In this document: in pieces, positions 1 through 29,769 of the stretch
Position numbering within the stretch: position 1 is the stretch's first letter
How the letters are laid out: the number at the start of each line of letters is the position of its first letter
DNA from: Xenopus tropicalis
Taxonomy: Eukaryota; Chordata; Amphibia; Anura; Pipidae
Assembly: GCF_000004195.4 (NCBI RefSeq)
Contig: NC_030677.2
Coordinates: 59,216,222-59,280,221 of the forward strand
Length of the DNA: 64,000 bases
Reading direction: 5' to 3'
Position numbers and translations under genes: made by a program
Notes under the pieces: model-generated
What the model was told of the DNA's origin: nothing
What the model saw: the letters and a program-made list of their open reading frames with translations, nothing else
The model's database searches: none

Positions 1-240
1 ATTATGTTATTAGTTATCAAGTCATTTGTGCTGAGGGGCAGATGAGTAATATATTAATAATGTGTTTAATTTGCCCTTTAGTATGTGTTGCCAAATTGCA
101 GATGATCTGATTGCCCCTCTCCCCAAACTCAAACCTGAACTTTGCCAGAGATGAGAATGTGACACAAGACTAATTGAATAGAACCTTTTGATACCGTTCT
201 AATAATTTCCCTTGTATAATCACTTTTTTTTGTTTCCAAG

Positions 241-2978
241 GCTCTACAATCTATGGGCGAATAATGGTGGATCCAGTTCAGAACCTTGGGGACTCTTTTA
301 TCTGCAACATTGAGAAAGTGTTTTTATGCACTGGTTCTGATGGTTATGTCCCCAAATACAGCCCAGAAAACAAGGAATATGGATGCTTTGCGGACTCGCC
401 AACATTATTGTACAGATTTAAAATACTGGTAAGTCACTAAGGAAATGTTCTGTTTTAATGTGCGTGCCAGTTAATTTCACTGCAAATACACAGCAAGAAA
501 TAACCTAGCATAGGCACATTGTATATTTTAATATGATTATAAAATCGTCCTAAAAGATATTCTTTTTGTTTTTCTGAGTACTTATTTCATATTATATAAT
601 AGCAGCTAGTTTCCATCAAATGTATTGCGTATGCACTCCAAGCAGTGCTGAGTGAGCAATTCATATAATGCCCCAATATAATAACGTGCTTTACAACAGC
701 AAATTCGTGGCAACACGATAAAATAGAAAATCACAGTATGCTAAGTTCTGGCACAGTCAATTAGGGAGAGTATTGTGGACTGAGCATGTCTTTATATGCA
801 TTGTAACATATGTACAGTAGCCAACAGTTGTTTGATTTATACAGATATTGTGGAGGACTGCCTGTCAGTGGATTGCTGGGAATTGTATCATACTAGGAAT
901 GAAGTATAGTATTATCTGTATTGTTTGCCTTTACACAGGACAAAGCACAGCCAGAAACACAGGCCAGGTTATTTGGAGATATTCCATTCGAAGCCAGATT
1001 AGCTATTGATAACCCCAGTGCTCTGGCGCTGGTGAAGCAACCAGGTTCTGATGGTTTCAGCCTCTCATCTGCGCCACTGTTTCAGGTAAGTCTAACCAAC
1101 AAAAAGGACCAGAAAATAAATTGAACCCTTAGCTGTATGTATAACTGTAGGCTAAGGTACATTATGGATCTCTAGACAGTCAATATCTATTAGTACAGAG
1201 CAACTGCACACCATTGGCTGGTAGGTGGACGTAAAGAAAAAAAAAAGATTAAGGTACTGGGAAAGGAGAATAGGAGATATACAAATAAACATCCCTAGCA
1301 GGTTTGCCTCATGTCCGGTTTTAAAGGAGACATATTGGATAAATGGGAAAAAAAGGTAATTTTGTAGGCAATTCTGAATAATATATGGTGCTGGTTTCCC
1401 TTTGGGCTAAACATTAACCCTATCTGTAACAATGGTCCCTTTATTGGAGCTCCCTATAGATCCTCTCACTTCTCTCACTCCGAGTTTGAAATGAAGAGTG
1501 GGCGTGTCCTAACGGTCCCTGCCAGAAGCACAGTAGGAGGGGGAGAGCCAATCACAGCCCTGCACTCACACAGGCACAGACAGGCTTCAGTTCCCTATCA
1601 GGTCAGCCTAGCTGCTGATTGGTTCCTATCCTACAGTGCAGGGGACGGAGGGCTGCCGGCTCCCCAGCTCATCCAGAGAATTCAGCCAGCAGGAAGTGGA
1701 ACAGATGGGCGGGGCTAGTGGGGGTTTTGTGGAATTTCTCAATAAATCAGTCAGAAACACAACTTTTTAAGCACAATCCTTCTATATCTAGAGGAGTATA
1801 ATTCCCTGGTACATTCATAATTTTTATAGGATATGTCTCCTTTAACCCTTACAGTTATCAACATTCTGATTGTCGTGGTTTTAGAGGTTTTTAAAACCAC
1901 AAATAAACTAATTTCCACCAAAACCACAAAAGATCCAAATTGAAAAAGCACAAACAAATTAAAATGTGGAACAAAAACTAGAACAACACAAAAACCACAT
2001 TTTTTTTTGTGTTAAAGTTTTCCTCTGAATCTTCGTGGACAAAAAAACCCCCAAAAATGAAAAATCTCACATTAAAGATTGTTATAATTTGCCAGTGACA
2101 ACTCCTATTGACTTCTACATGGTGAAAAATTAGCTTTTTGCACAAAAATTCCGTTTTAGTGCAAAAAAACACAAGTTGTAAATGGGCCCTTTAGTTTCAG
2201 TATGAATCATCCATTGCTTGAACAGACCGGTTAAGGATTCAAAATCCCTTTTTGGTGAAAGCGATTTAAAAAGAACACTGGAGTATGCAGGGATATTTTT
2301 GGTGTTTTGTGACTTACCATATAATATTGACCAATATTATGCTGTACATTTAAAAATACATCCATTTATCATTAGTTTGCTAGGTAATTACTATATACCA
2401 ATTCGTTTTTCTCAAAAAAAAATTCTCTCTAATGTATTTGCCTTTAGGTGGCTTCTGGACGGGAGTGGTTTATTCATACTATTTACACAGTCCGCTCTAA
2501 GGAAAATGCAAACCGAGGGATTGGAAAGCGTAGTGTGGATTACCATCATGCCTTGAGTAGCGCTACTGACCCCAGGGGGGAACTCACACTAAAGAGAAGC
2601 CGGAGAGCATATCCAGAAGATTCCGCATTTGCACAGGACATTGGTGCTGATAAGAACAGAGGGACCAACATTCAGCACATTGCTTTGGAGCAGAGCAGCA
2701 AGGCCTCAGGTTACAATAAGGACATGTTGCCTGGTGGTGGCCAATATCAGAAGCCAGTCTTGGAAGTAACAGGCCACAACTCAGAGGGACCTTTGGTGCC
2801 TGTTCTTGGAGGGGTGGGTGCTTTATTGCTCTTAATCTGCACTGTGGTTATCATTGGTCTGCTCGTGAAACACCGGAGACGGCAGCACTCTGAGAAGAAG
2901 TCTCCAACTAATAGTTATCATAACAGCCATGAAACTATGAGTACAAGGCACAGCAGCAGTGACAGCTCGGAAGTGTAG
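241..2978 (+). CDS. frem3: FRAS1/FREM-family extracellular matrix protein, C-terminal three exons (FREM3 by synteny)
   Basis: Partial gene; upstream exons lie left of the window. Three coding exons are bounded by AG/GT sites and join in frame: 241-428, 939-1085 and 2448-2978 (stop TGA at 2976-2978). The family forms basement-membrane complexes with FRAS1 and FREM2. The first two exons encode conserved, Cys-bearing ectodomain sequence ([50 protein letters not shown]). In the last exon, residues 1-116 are extracellular, with a basic KRSRR run at exon residues 49-53 that could be a convertase site. A hydrophobic segment at about 117-140 is followed by KHRRR, so the chain is type I membrane-anchored with a tail of about 36 residues ending S-E-V, a class I PDZ-ligand shape. 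FREM3 rather than FREM2 or FRAS1 is inferred from its position beside SMARCA5, tail to tail. Family assignment is firm; the paralogue is less so. Confidence 0.82.
1321..1845. repeat. T2-type MITE (TTAAAGGAGACATAT ends) in a FREM intron
   Basis: The element begins TTAAAGGAGACATAT at 1321 and ends with the exact 15-nt reverse complement, finishing TTAA at 1842-1845. TTAA ends with an AAAGG start are the signature of the T2 MITE superfamily known in Xenopus. The interior has no meaningful coding capacity. A diverged second copy lies at about 23697-24039. Confidence 0.75.
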
Positions 2979-4150
2979 AATGTTTAGGATGTCTCATGCG
3001 CAAGATACCAAAATTTAGTTTGGTAAAACTTTTTAGTGCTGGACAGCCCTTTCTACCTCTGCCCAGGGATGCCTTACATGCAGCGCCAAATGAACTCAAA
3101 AGAAAAGGTATTCTGTGCAGTGACCACATGGAGCAAACTTTATATGGACATTTCATTCTGATGGTTTGAGCCTTGGTGACATTTTAGATCATGTAAAAAA
3201 ATAGGAACTAGACAGCTCCTAAACTGCTCCTCACGTGGGCAGTATAGTAGCAGTTAAATGGTGCTTGGAGTTGTACTAGAGAGCTGATTGGCAGTAGGAC
3301 ATCTCTCATGACCAATGGAGAGTTCTGTGTACAGTTCTTTTGTATGAAGCATCTTCCCTCCTTCAAGGAAAATTATACCCCCAGAATGCATACCTAACCA
3401 ACTGATTTATGTCATATACAGTGGCTTATTATAAAATCTAACCAAAATGGAATATATATTTTAGCAAATATTGCCCATTTACATTTTTAACCTTGAGCCA
3501 CCATTTTGTGACGGGATGTGTGCTCCCTCAGAGATCACCTGACAGGAAATAATGCAGCTCTAACTGTAACAGGAACAAGTGTGGGAGTAAAAGACAGAAT
3601 TTTCTCAATTAATTGGCTATTAAAGAATCGTATATGTCTGACGTGACCTAACATGTATATGTGCCCTTGGTGTATATGTGCCCAGAGAATCGCATGATCC
3701 CAGGGGGCGGCCCTTAGTACTTAAATGGCAACTTCCTATAAGATTACCCAATGGCACACACTAGTATATTTTTACAAAAATGGTATATTTGTATAAGCAG
3801 GGTTTTACATATGGGCTGTTTTATGCGATATATATTTTTATAGAGACCTTCATTGTTCAGGGGTATAGTTTAATAAAATGCACTGATATGTGCACTGATA
3901 AAAATGTAAGGAAAAAATACTTGGTCAAGAACAGTGGTTCATTTTGTGCCTTACATCTTTTTGAAGGGATTTATTGTATGTACATTTTAAATGTTTTTTT
4001 ATTGTGAAATGGAATTGTGACTGTATGCTAGGTTTGTGATCTACCACTGCTGCCAAAAAAACATTATGTCCGTAAATATGACGCACTTAAATATGTACTA
4101 TTTCCTTCTATATGCTGCTATACAATAAACACAATCAGCAAAAAGTAGTG
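2979..4150 (+). other. Probable 3' UTR of the FREM gene with poly(A) signals
   Basis: Non-coding sequence follows the stop codon. Canonical AATAAA hexamers occur at 3872-3877 and 4124-4129; the second is followed by T/G-poor sequence and then apparently intergenic DNA. The UTR carries an interspersed repeat at about 3.5-3.76 kb. The exact end cannot be fixed without transcript data. Confidence 0.45.
3495..3765. repeat. Interspersed repeat, copy A (family shared with 21.9-22.3 kb)
   Basis: The stretch from about 'ccattttgtgacgggatg' to 'cccttagtac' aligns by eye with 21936-22300, sharing for example GACAGGAAATAATGCAGC and TGTGCCCTTGGT. A third copy appears inverted at about 41.5-41.72 kb. This copy lacks the small insertion seen at 22.1 kb and so serves as an empty-site comparison. 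Element class not recognised. Confidence 0.6.
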
Positions 4151-4734
4151 ACACTACAGCGCCAGGGGGATTCTCCGGATTACTTTTAATATTGGTGCTA
4201 AAATGCAGCAGTGCACAAACCTAGAACCAAACTTTAAAGCATTTATACTGTCAATGGTGTGTGTTGCAGTTTGGGACAACTTCCCCCACTGATGTGGCAT
4301 TGATTTCTGTCATATATTAAATGCCAACATGCATGATGCCTTCCTGTGTATTTCTATAGACTGCACACTCTTCATTATTAATACCACCCATTCTCACCCA
4401 ATCCTACCTGCACATACAGTGTAATATTGGGGGGGGATTTCTTAGGATAAATATATTTTTTTTTTCAGAATATCTTTTTGCTTCATGCAGACATTTTATA
4501 CTTGTGCCTCTTGTGCTTTTGAACACAATTTTTAATATATATATAAATAAATGCGGACTTTTTTTTTTCTTTATTGCTTTAGTTTTTCTAATTCTTTCCT
4601 CCAAATTTTGCATTAGTTGTCCACGTTGGTGGAAAAAGAACAAACAAGCAAGCAATCAAACCCTTTTCTGTTAATCTTCTAGCCTTTCCATATTTATAGA
4701 TACATATACATATATATATAGTCCAAGTAAAATC

Positions 4735-4930
4735 GGCACTCACCGCTCCAGAGGCACTCGCAGGGTGCTGACCAAAAAATAGACAGCAGGTTTAGAGAAA
4801 GCACTCACGGCATCAGAATGTAAAGTAAAAAGATTTCTTGTTTATTTAATCATCGCATCAACGCGTTTCGATCCTCATAGGATCGTCATCCTGATGACGA
4901 TCCTATGAGGATCGAAACGCGTTGATGGGG
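4735..4930 (+). repeat. Perfect 35-bp inverted repeat with hammerhead-like core, in a probable Penelope-type repeat fragment
   Basis: Arms 4856-4890 and 4893-4927 are exact reverse complements with a 2-nt spacer. On the plus strand the junction reads CTGATGA (4891-4897), then a GATCCT/AGGATC hairpin with a short loop, then GAAACGCG. That order (CUGANGA, stem II, GAAA) is that of a hammerhead ribozyme core, with one extra C before the stem. Flanking sequence (GGCACTCACCGCTCC; AACGCGTTTCG) resembles non-coding parts of Penelope-like elements. The structure is seen directly; element identity and catalysis are inferred. Confidence 0.55.
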
Positions 4931-5766
4931 GGAGAGCCATTAGAAGCAGGCAGACAGGCACAGGAAAGCTTAAGCTGGCCTGCTATTTAATTCTTCGTGG
5001 GAAGAGCAGAGAGGGGGCACAGCCCTTTAAAGCAGGCAGGCAATGGAAAGATCAAGCCTGCCTGCTATCTAGGTCACAATGCAGGGAGTGGGGGGGGAGG
5101 GGGAACTCCTTGAAGCAAACGGCAAGCTGAATCCTCCCAGTTTATGATGTAGTCCTTTTGATAGACTGAGTTGCTACAGTCGGGTTCAGGATCTTCAGCA
5201 GGATTTATGAAGAGAAACAGGACTTTTAGGAAAAAAGGTCAGCATGACCTGTAGGTAGGTTTGGAAATAGGGTCATATTTTTAAAAGAAATTTTTTGGTG
5301 TCAGTATCCCTTTAGGTTTGTCTGTCATATAACCTGATGCTGCAGGGCTGCTGATCACATTTCGATGCTAATTGCACTGGTTTGAGCTGCAATGTAGTAA
5401 TTATCTGTATTAATTACTAGTCAACCTTATATTGTGACATTTATGTTTCATATATACAGTATAATGTGTGTCAGCCCCTAAGCTCAGTAACTGTCAGCAC
5501 CACAGAGCATGTACATTGATTCAGCAGAAAAGATGATAGGGAGCTACTGGGGCATCTTTGGCATTACAGATCTCCCCTGCTAAAGGGCTGGTACAGAAGC
5601 ACAAAGCATTTTAGCCCAACTTCTTTAATTAGGCTTTAGTTCTCCTTTTAAAAATATACCCTTAAATCCATATGCTGCCTCCTCGTTTGTATTGCAAAGC
5701 AACCCCCAACACATAATTAAACAGCCTGGAACCCCCTAAGAACCACAAATTTCATAACCCCCTCCT

Positions 5767-5860
5767 ACAGGCAGCATACGGCAAGCAGAGTATGGCACAC
5801 AGGCAGCATAGGGCAGGCAGAGTATGGCGCACACAGGCAGCGTAGGGCAGGCAGAGTATG
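5767..5860. repeat. Minisatellite, about three copies of a 32-34 bp unit
   Basis: Tandem units of the form CAGGCAGCATAGGGCAGGCA followed by GAGTATGGCRCACA. The same unit occurs in a longer array at 11.9-12.1 kb. In both places it follows sequence containing CTTAAATCCATATG about 110-145 bp upstream, so the array is probably an internal part of an interspersed element. Confidence 0.8.
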
Positions 5861-5861
5861 A

Positions 5862-6695
5862 CAATGGCAAGAATGATATTGTAGAGTAAGGTACACTGTA
5901 TACAATTCCCTCATGTACAGTGAGGTCTGTACAGAATGAATTAGCTGAGATGGGAATTCAGGAACTTGCTTGGTCTGCATGGTGCCTGGACTTCAACTCA
6001 ACTGAACTCCTGGGGGATGAATTAAAACTCTAGCTGTGAGGCAGGCCTCAACCAAGCATTAGTACCCAAACTGACAAATACTCTTGAGTCAGAATGTTCC
6101 AACATCTATTCCACCCAGAACAATGATATCTGATTTAACATAAAAAATATTTTCAATATTAATCCTTTGGTCTTAGAACTAGATGCTTATAAGGCAGGTG
6201 TCCAGATAGATACCATATACACACACACACACTTTATGTCTACATCCCCACTGTCATTCTAGATGCATTTGTACTATATTTACATATGAAAGAATTTGAA
6301 GCAAACATTTAGGAATTTACTAGACAAGAATGTTGTATTCTTCTGAACAGTGTGCATGTTGATAATAATCCAAAGATACAAAAATAATACTTTACAAAAA
6401 TATACACAATGAGTTTCAAAAGCTGTCCAAGGACAGGGAAGGAGGGGGGAAAAACATTAAGAAAAGCACATTAATTAATGAAGCCTATTTTTTACTTCAA
6501 CTGTTAATGGCTAAAAAAAACCCAGCACAGCTGTTGTATTTAAAAAGGGTAACTACAATAAGTACTATGTTCCTATTTCAGTAAACAGGTGAACCCAATG
6601 TCTTTGAATGACATAATAGTAGATAAGCGTACAGTACATCTTATGAAGACCCGTAAAAAACTACTTCAGAAATTTATTGATTTTACAAATTTGTC
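5862..6695. other. Intergenic DNA and SMARCA5 3' UTR region
   Basis: Tail-to-tail interval between the FREM gene and SMARCA5. The part next to 6695 should be the SMARCA5 3' UTR, read on the minus strand. A minus-strand AATAAA at 6673-6678 is only about 20 nt from the stop and seems too close to be the main signal. Otherwise AT-rich, with a short AC run near 6222-6232. No other gene seen. Confidence 0.4.
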
Positions 6696-25333
<18,638 letters not shown>

Positions 25334-25900
25334 GATCAGGATCTACTAACACCGTCCGTCCAACGCGGGGCTCACACAACGAGGCAGGGGGTTTAATGAG
25401 AAACCCGGAGTAAAGCGCGATCCTTGAATGGATGCGTGTGTAATCCCACACGCTGCTGGCGGGAGCCACTAGGAAGAGAGCGTAGGGGGCGCGTAGGAGA
25501 GCGCACTCGCAATGTGCCGGCTTTTTCCCTCTTTGATCGACAGCGCGCGTCACCAGGGAGAGGGGAAAAAAACGCACCAATCCGTTTGAGATCTCGCGAG
25601 ATCTAAGCTTTACTAGGGAGCCGAGACCAGATCCCGCGAGATTTGGCCCCGCAAGCCTACGCTAGGGTGATGCGAGTGGCCCATATGGCAGAGGCAGCGG
25701 CGGCGCGCATAAAAAAAACTATTGTACCCGCGCAAGAGTGGAATAATGGGCGTGTCTACAGATTGAATGGGAGGCGGGAAAAAAGGGGCGGGCTTCTAAA
25801 TTGCCGGGTTTACGGGGATGTTTCTGCCTAAAATCTCGCGAGAATAGTTTGTTGTCAATGGTTGGGTACAGTGTATGTCGCATTTAGCGGGTTTGTACTC
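25334..25900 (-). promoter_or_regulatory. CpG-rich SMARCA5 promoter and 5' UTR with TCTCGCGAGA motifs
   Basis: The stretch upstream of the SMARCA5 start codon is CpG-dense, unlike the AT-rich surroundings, with no obvious TATA box, as expected of a housekeeping promoter. Two exact TCTCGCGAGA palindromes occur at 25592-25601 (inside a 16-bp perfect palindrome, 25589-25604) and 25834-25843. A one-mismatch copy TCCCGCGAGA lies at 25632-25641. This motif is a known core element of TATA-less, often bidirectional vertebrate promoters. The transcription start is not determined. Confidence 0.7.
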
Positions 25901-26352
25901 TGCCCTCTTAGGAGTTTGTCATGTAGGTTGAGAATGGGGATTGTTTTCTACAATGTACCTTAAACCAAACATCTACAAATGAAATATTTTTCATTTTCAC
26001 ACCCTAGTAAACGTGAACTTCTAGTCTTTCAAAATAAGGGGTCATTTCAAGTTATTTTAGGAATACCATTAGTATGAGATAGAATAGGCTATACTAAGAA
26101 ACTAAGGTATTGCCCAGGGGGCTGTTATGAGAAACATTGGGGCTCTATACAGGGCTGATTCTGCCCCTTAATCAGGCTTTCCAGTGCCGCCCTGTGTATG
26201 CTATATGAAGTTTGGGAATAGTCAAAGGATAAGTTCACTTTTTAAAAAGGTTAGTTTGCCGATCTGATTCACAGCTTTTCAAAGCTGGATCCTCAAATAA
26301 ACAACACAGATTGGCGCTGAAAGCTACAAGGGAATAAGAAAAATGAACATTT
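25901..26352. other. Intergenic sequence upstream of SMARCA5
   Basis: AT-rich unique-looking DNA beyond the CpG-rich promoter. Nothing recognised. Confidence 0.4.
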
Positions 26353-26652
26353 AGTCCAGGGATCCCCAACCTTTCCTACGCGGGAGCCACAGTCATGTAA
26401 AAAGACTTGGGGAGCAACACAAGCACCATAAAAGTTCATGGAGGTGCCAAATAAGGGCCGTGATTGGCTATTAGGGGCCTCTATGCACCCTATCAGCTTA
26501 CAGGGGGCTTTATTTGGTAGGAAATCTTGTTTTTATTAAACCAAAACTTGCCCCCAAGTCAGGAATTCAACAATAACTCCCTGGTTTGGGGTCACTGAGA
26601 GCAACATCCAACATGTTGCCCCCGAGCCACTGGTGGGGATCACTGATCTAGT
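26353..26652. repeat. Non-autonomous hAT-like element
   Basis: Left end CCAGGGATCCCCAACC and right end GGTGGGGATCACTGATC form imperfect inverted ends (CAGGGATCCCCA against CAGTGATCCCCA), a typical hAT end. The interior reads like the common 'gccacatgc...gagcaacat' amphibian repeat. TAGT occurs on both flanks, but an 8-bp duplication is not clear. Confidence 0.6.
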
Positions 26653-26693
26653 GTAATATAATCAAAATACTCAAACACCCTTGTGGTCAAACT

Positions 26694-27110
26694 TTAAAGG
26701 AGAGGGAAAGGCAAAGTCACTTGGAGGAGCCAAAATGTTAGGCACCCCCAGTGACTTTAATCTCTTACCTTCTACCCCGGGCTGGTGCCCCTGTACGGAG
26801 AGAACAGCACCAGCCCGGGGTAGCAGCGATTCCTCCTTCCGGCTTCGCTCGCGTACACATGCGCAGTAGAGTGAAAAGCCGAACTTTAACAGAGAAGTTG
26901 GCTTTTCACTCAAATGCGCATGCGCCGGTCCCGGGAATTTGCCGGCAAAACGAAGCAGGAAGGAGGAAGTGCTCGCTACAGGTACCCCGAGCTGGTGCTG
27001 TTTTCTCCTAACGGGCACCAGCCCGGGGTACAAGGTAAGCGATTAAAATCACTTGGGGGTGCCTAACATGTTGGCACCCCCAAGTGACTTAGCCTTTCCT
27101 TCTCCTTTAA
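26694..27110. repeat. T2-type MITE with CCCCGGGCTGGTGC stems, copy 1
   Basis: TTAA at 26694-26697 and 27107-27110; ends read TTAAAGGAGAGGGAAAGGC and GCCTTTCCTTCTCCTTTAA. Inside are further inverted pairs: CACTTGG with CAAGTG at each end, TACCCCGGGCTGGTGCC with GGCACCAGCCCGGGGTA, and a central pair of TTTTCACT words flanking GCGCATGCG sequence. Other copies lie at about 57139-57452 (right end lost) and 61445-61864. Confidence 0.75.
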
Positions 27111-27126
27111 AGTGAGCCATGAAACC

Positions 27127-27337
27127 AAAAAAAAAGAATTTTCCAATTGCCAGTGCTTTCATCAAACTATATTTTGTGTTCATTTATTACAAATGTGCCA
27201 ACTTCCCGTTCCCCAGTGGCAGCTTACTAGAAGTAGGCTTTTATATGCATATATCAGTGGCTTCTCATATAAACTGCTGTTTTCTTTTCTGCAATTGAGA
27301 AGCAGGGGCAGTGCCCATAGTGTAACTCAATATATTA
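27127..27337 (+). repeat. Left inverted arm of the Penelope-like element
   Basis: About 210 bp that matches the reverse complement of 30709-30928 with small indels. Ends in TATATTA, as does the partner arm's inner edge. Confidence 0.75.
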
Positions 27338-28463
27338 AAAACCAACTTATTGCTTATAGGGATACTTTCTCATACATAATCTCCCAGTACAAGGCAGGCA
27401 TAATTTATTAACTTAACATCAGTTAATACAAATATTAGCAAATGTTAAAATACATATGCATATATACACACATACATGTACTAAAATACATATTAAAAAC
27501 AGCCATGGGTACTTCAAATACTATAAAAATGCTCTCAAGTTAATATTAGTATTAAGCCCAAATGGTGTAAATGTTTGGAACTCATGTATCCACTTGCTTT
27601 CTCTTTAAAGTGGTTTTCTTGTTAAATCACCTCCCCTCAATTTTTGTTTCACTATTTATATGCCCCAAAATGTTATCCCTTGTGGATTCTTGTTATGTTT
27701 CTCTTTAAAGTATTTTGAAACACTATGACTATTCACTCCTGCTATTATATTCCTAATATGTTAATTTATCCTATCCTTCAATTTTCTGTTGGTCTTCCCT
27801 ACATACTGGAGCCCATATGGGAATTCTAACCAGTAGATTTTTCTTTTAGATGTGCGTTTAATGCAGTCTCCTGTTTTAAATTGCTTTCTTGTGAAATATG
27901 ATATAAACCTTCTTTTTTTTTGCTGCAGGTCTGCAGGATTTGCACAAAGCACAAGGATAGAAACCTTTCTTTTTTATTTCTATTGCTTTGGTTGTGATAT
28001 AACTTTGAACCAATTTTTGTTTCAAGTTCTCTGCTCTTTTGAAAATTACTGTAGGTTTATTAGGGATAATATTTTATAATATCTCATCAGACTCCAAGAT
28101 ATTTTAATGTTTTAAAATTATTTTCTGAAATTCATGGGCCCAGGGGCATATGTAATGACAAATGTACAACTTTCTTCTCTATCCTCACATTTTACTTTCG
28201 CTTTAATTAAATCTTCCCTTTTGTTTTCTTTCAACCTGTGATATAGATTTTTCAATCACCTTTTTTTTATATCCTCTTTCTTCAAATCTCTCTGCTACAA
28301 ATTTGAATTGATCTTCCAACTCCCCTCTTTCTGAGCAGTTCTTTTTTATTTGGTACATTTGTCCATAAGGTATATTCCTTATCCAATTGGGGTGGTGGTT
28401 ACTGTCTGCCAAGACATTACAAACATCTACGTATTTAAAAAATGTTTTAAAATGTAATTTTTT

Positions 28464-29529
28464 CCCCAAATTGCTGGAGGTACGCAAACCACCCAGGCAC
28501 CCTCATATACATATTCTGGAGCTGCCCAGTCCTTACTCCATATTGGTCCACAATTGGTCAAAGCAATCACGGCCATAGAAATCACAGACACTCTGCTAAC
28601 AACCCTTCTTCACGACACTCCCACCTCAATTAAAGCTTACAGAAACTCCCTAGCCCCGATACAGTTAGAAATGGCCAAAGCCATCATACCAACTAAGTGG
28701 AGAACTACTGAAAGCCCTTTAGTTAGAGATTGGTTGCACAAGGTGGCTGAGATCCAGAGATTTGAGGAGCTGAAACCTAATTCTGTGGCAAAATCACAGA
28801 AATGTATCACTAAATGGTTCCACTGGAGGGAATTCCAGATTCCAAAATTCCAAACTCAGATCCCTATAGGCAATTTTGTCTCGCGTAAGATTCCTACCAT
28901 GTAAGCATCCCCCCCCCCATAGCTCGAGAATACAACACTTTGGATAAGTAAGTCCGAGCCAGGCACGGGTCCTGGTTGGATCTCTGACCCCAGGTACGTA
29001 CCTTTAATGTCCTCTGAACCCCAATTAATTTACTACGCTGAACCTTATAAGCTTATCAAGGACTACTCCTCTGCCTAACTATAAGGTTTTGAACACTGTT
29101 CATATCCTAACCTCATAACCTTTCCAGACAGGACTTTCTTTACCCCCCACCCACATACCCCATACCCCCTTTTACCCAGTTTCGTACATATAACCAACTT
29201 CCTTCCTTACCCCTCCCCACCTGATTCCTTCTCTTTCTATCTGTTTCTTTTATTATAATTAGATACTCAACCCGGCTGGCGGCCCAATGCTATATGGCAA
29301 CTGGACGCTCTACATTTCGAAAATCAAAAGATATACCGCTTCAGATTATGCTACCTGAGAAATACACCTCAGAGGTTCTGCAGATCTACTAGAGCAACCC
29401 CCATATACTGTAATACCAATGGACAAGACATGTTTTTGATACAACACTTATTATCTTGTGCAAGCCATATGTACAGTTGGACCTTTTGTTTTATCAAAAC
29501 ACAATAAAAAGATTTATTTTATATAATAT
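28464..29529 (+). mobile_element. 5'-truncated L1-class LINE inserted in the Penelope-like element
   Basis: Flanked by the 15-bp direct repeat AAAATGTAATTTTTT at 28449-28463 and 29530-29544, a target-site duplication. The 5' part encodes the L1 ORF2 C-terminus: a TLIYIFWSCPVLTPYW stretch at about 28.5 kb in one frame, then AKAIIPTKWRTTESPLVRDW and CITKWFHW at about 28.67-28.83 kb in another, so there is at least one frame break. The 3' UTR ends with AATAAAAAG and AT-rich sequence. Only the last part of ORF2 is present, consistent with incomplete reverse transcription. Confidence 0.8.
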
Positions 29530-29769
29530 AAAATGTAATTTTTTTAGTAAATTTCAAGATCTAAAAATTGTATTCCATTCTGGCTGAAATTTAGTGTGAA
29601 TTCTAAATTTATATAATTTTTATTAATTTTCTTTGCTAATTCGAATAAATCAGACTCGTGGCCCTGCCATATGAATAAAATATAATCAATGAACCTTTTC
29701 CAGAAGATAAGGTTTGCTTCCAGCCTCACATTCTGCTCCTCTCAGTATCCCTTAAGGTAGTTTGCGTAG

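Noticed and set aside
4891..4920. A functional self-cleaving ribozyme as a firm annotation
   Set aside because: Core order fits, but there is an extra nucleotide before stem II, and stems I and III could not be assigned with confidence; reported only as a finding.
5765..5980. Cys/Leu/Pro-rich frames over the minisatellite arrays (also 11745-12128)
   Set aside because: Low-complexity translation of the 34-bp tandem units, not a protein family.
6673..6678. Minus-strand AATAAA just after the SMARCA5 stop as the poly(A) signal
   Set aside because: Only about 20 nt beyond the stop codon, giving an implausibly short 3' UTR; left undecided without transcripts.
25643..25831. Plus-strand open frame in the SMARCA5 promoter as a possible divergent gene
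   Set aside because: Short, CpG-driven, spans the TCTCGCGAGA motif region, and no family match or splice continuation was seen.
26671..27033. Open frames with PGLVPVRR / GWCPC-like residues, also at 57.0 and 61.3-61.7 kb
   Set aside because: All are translations of the same CCCCGGGCTGGTGC MITE stems in different copies.
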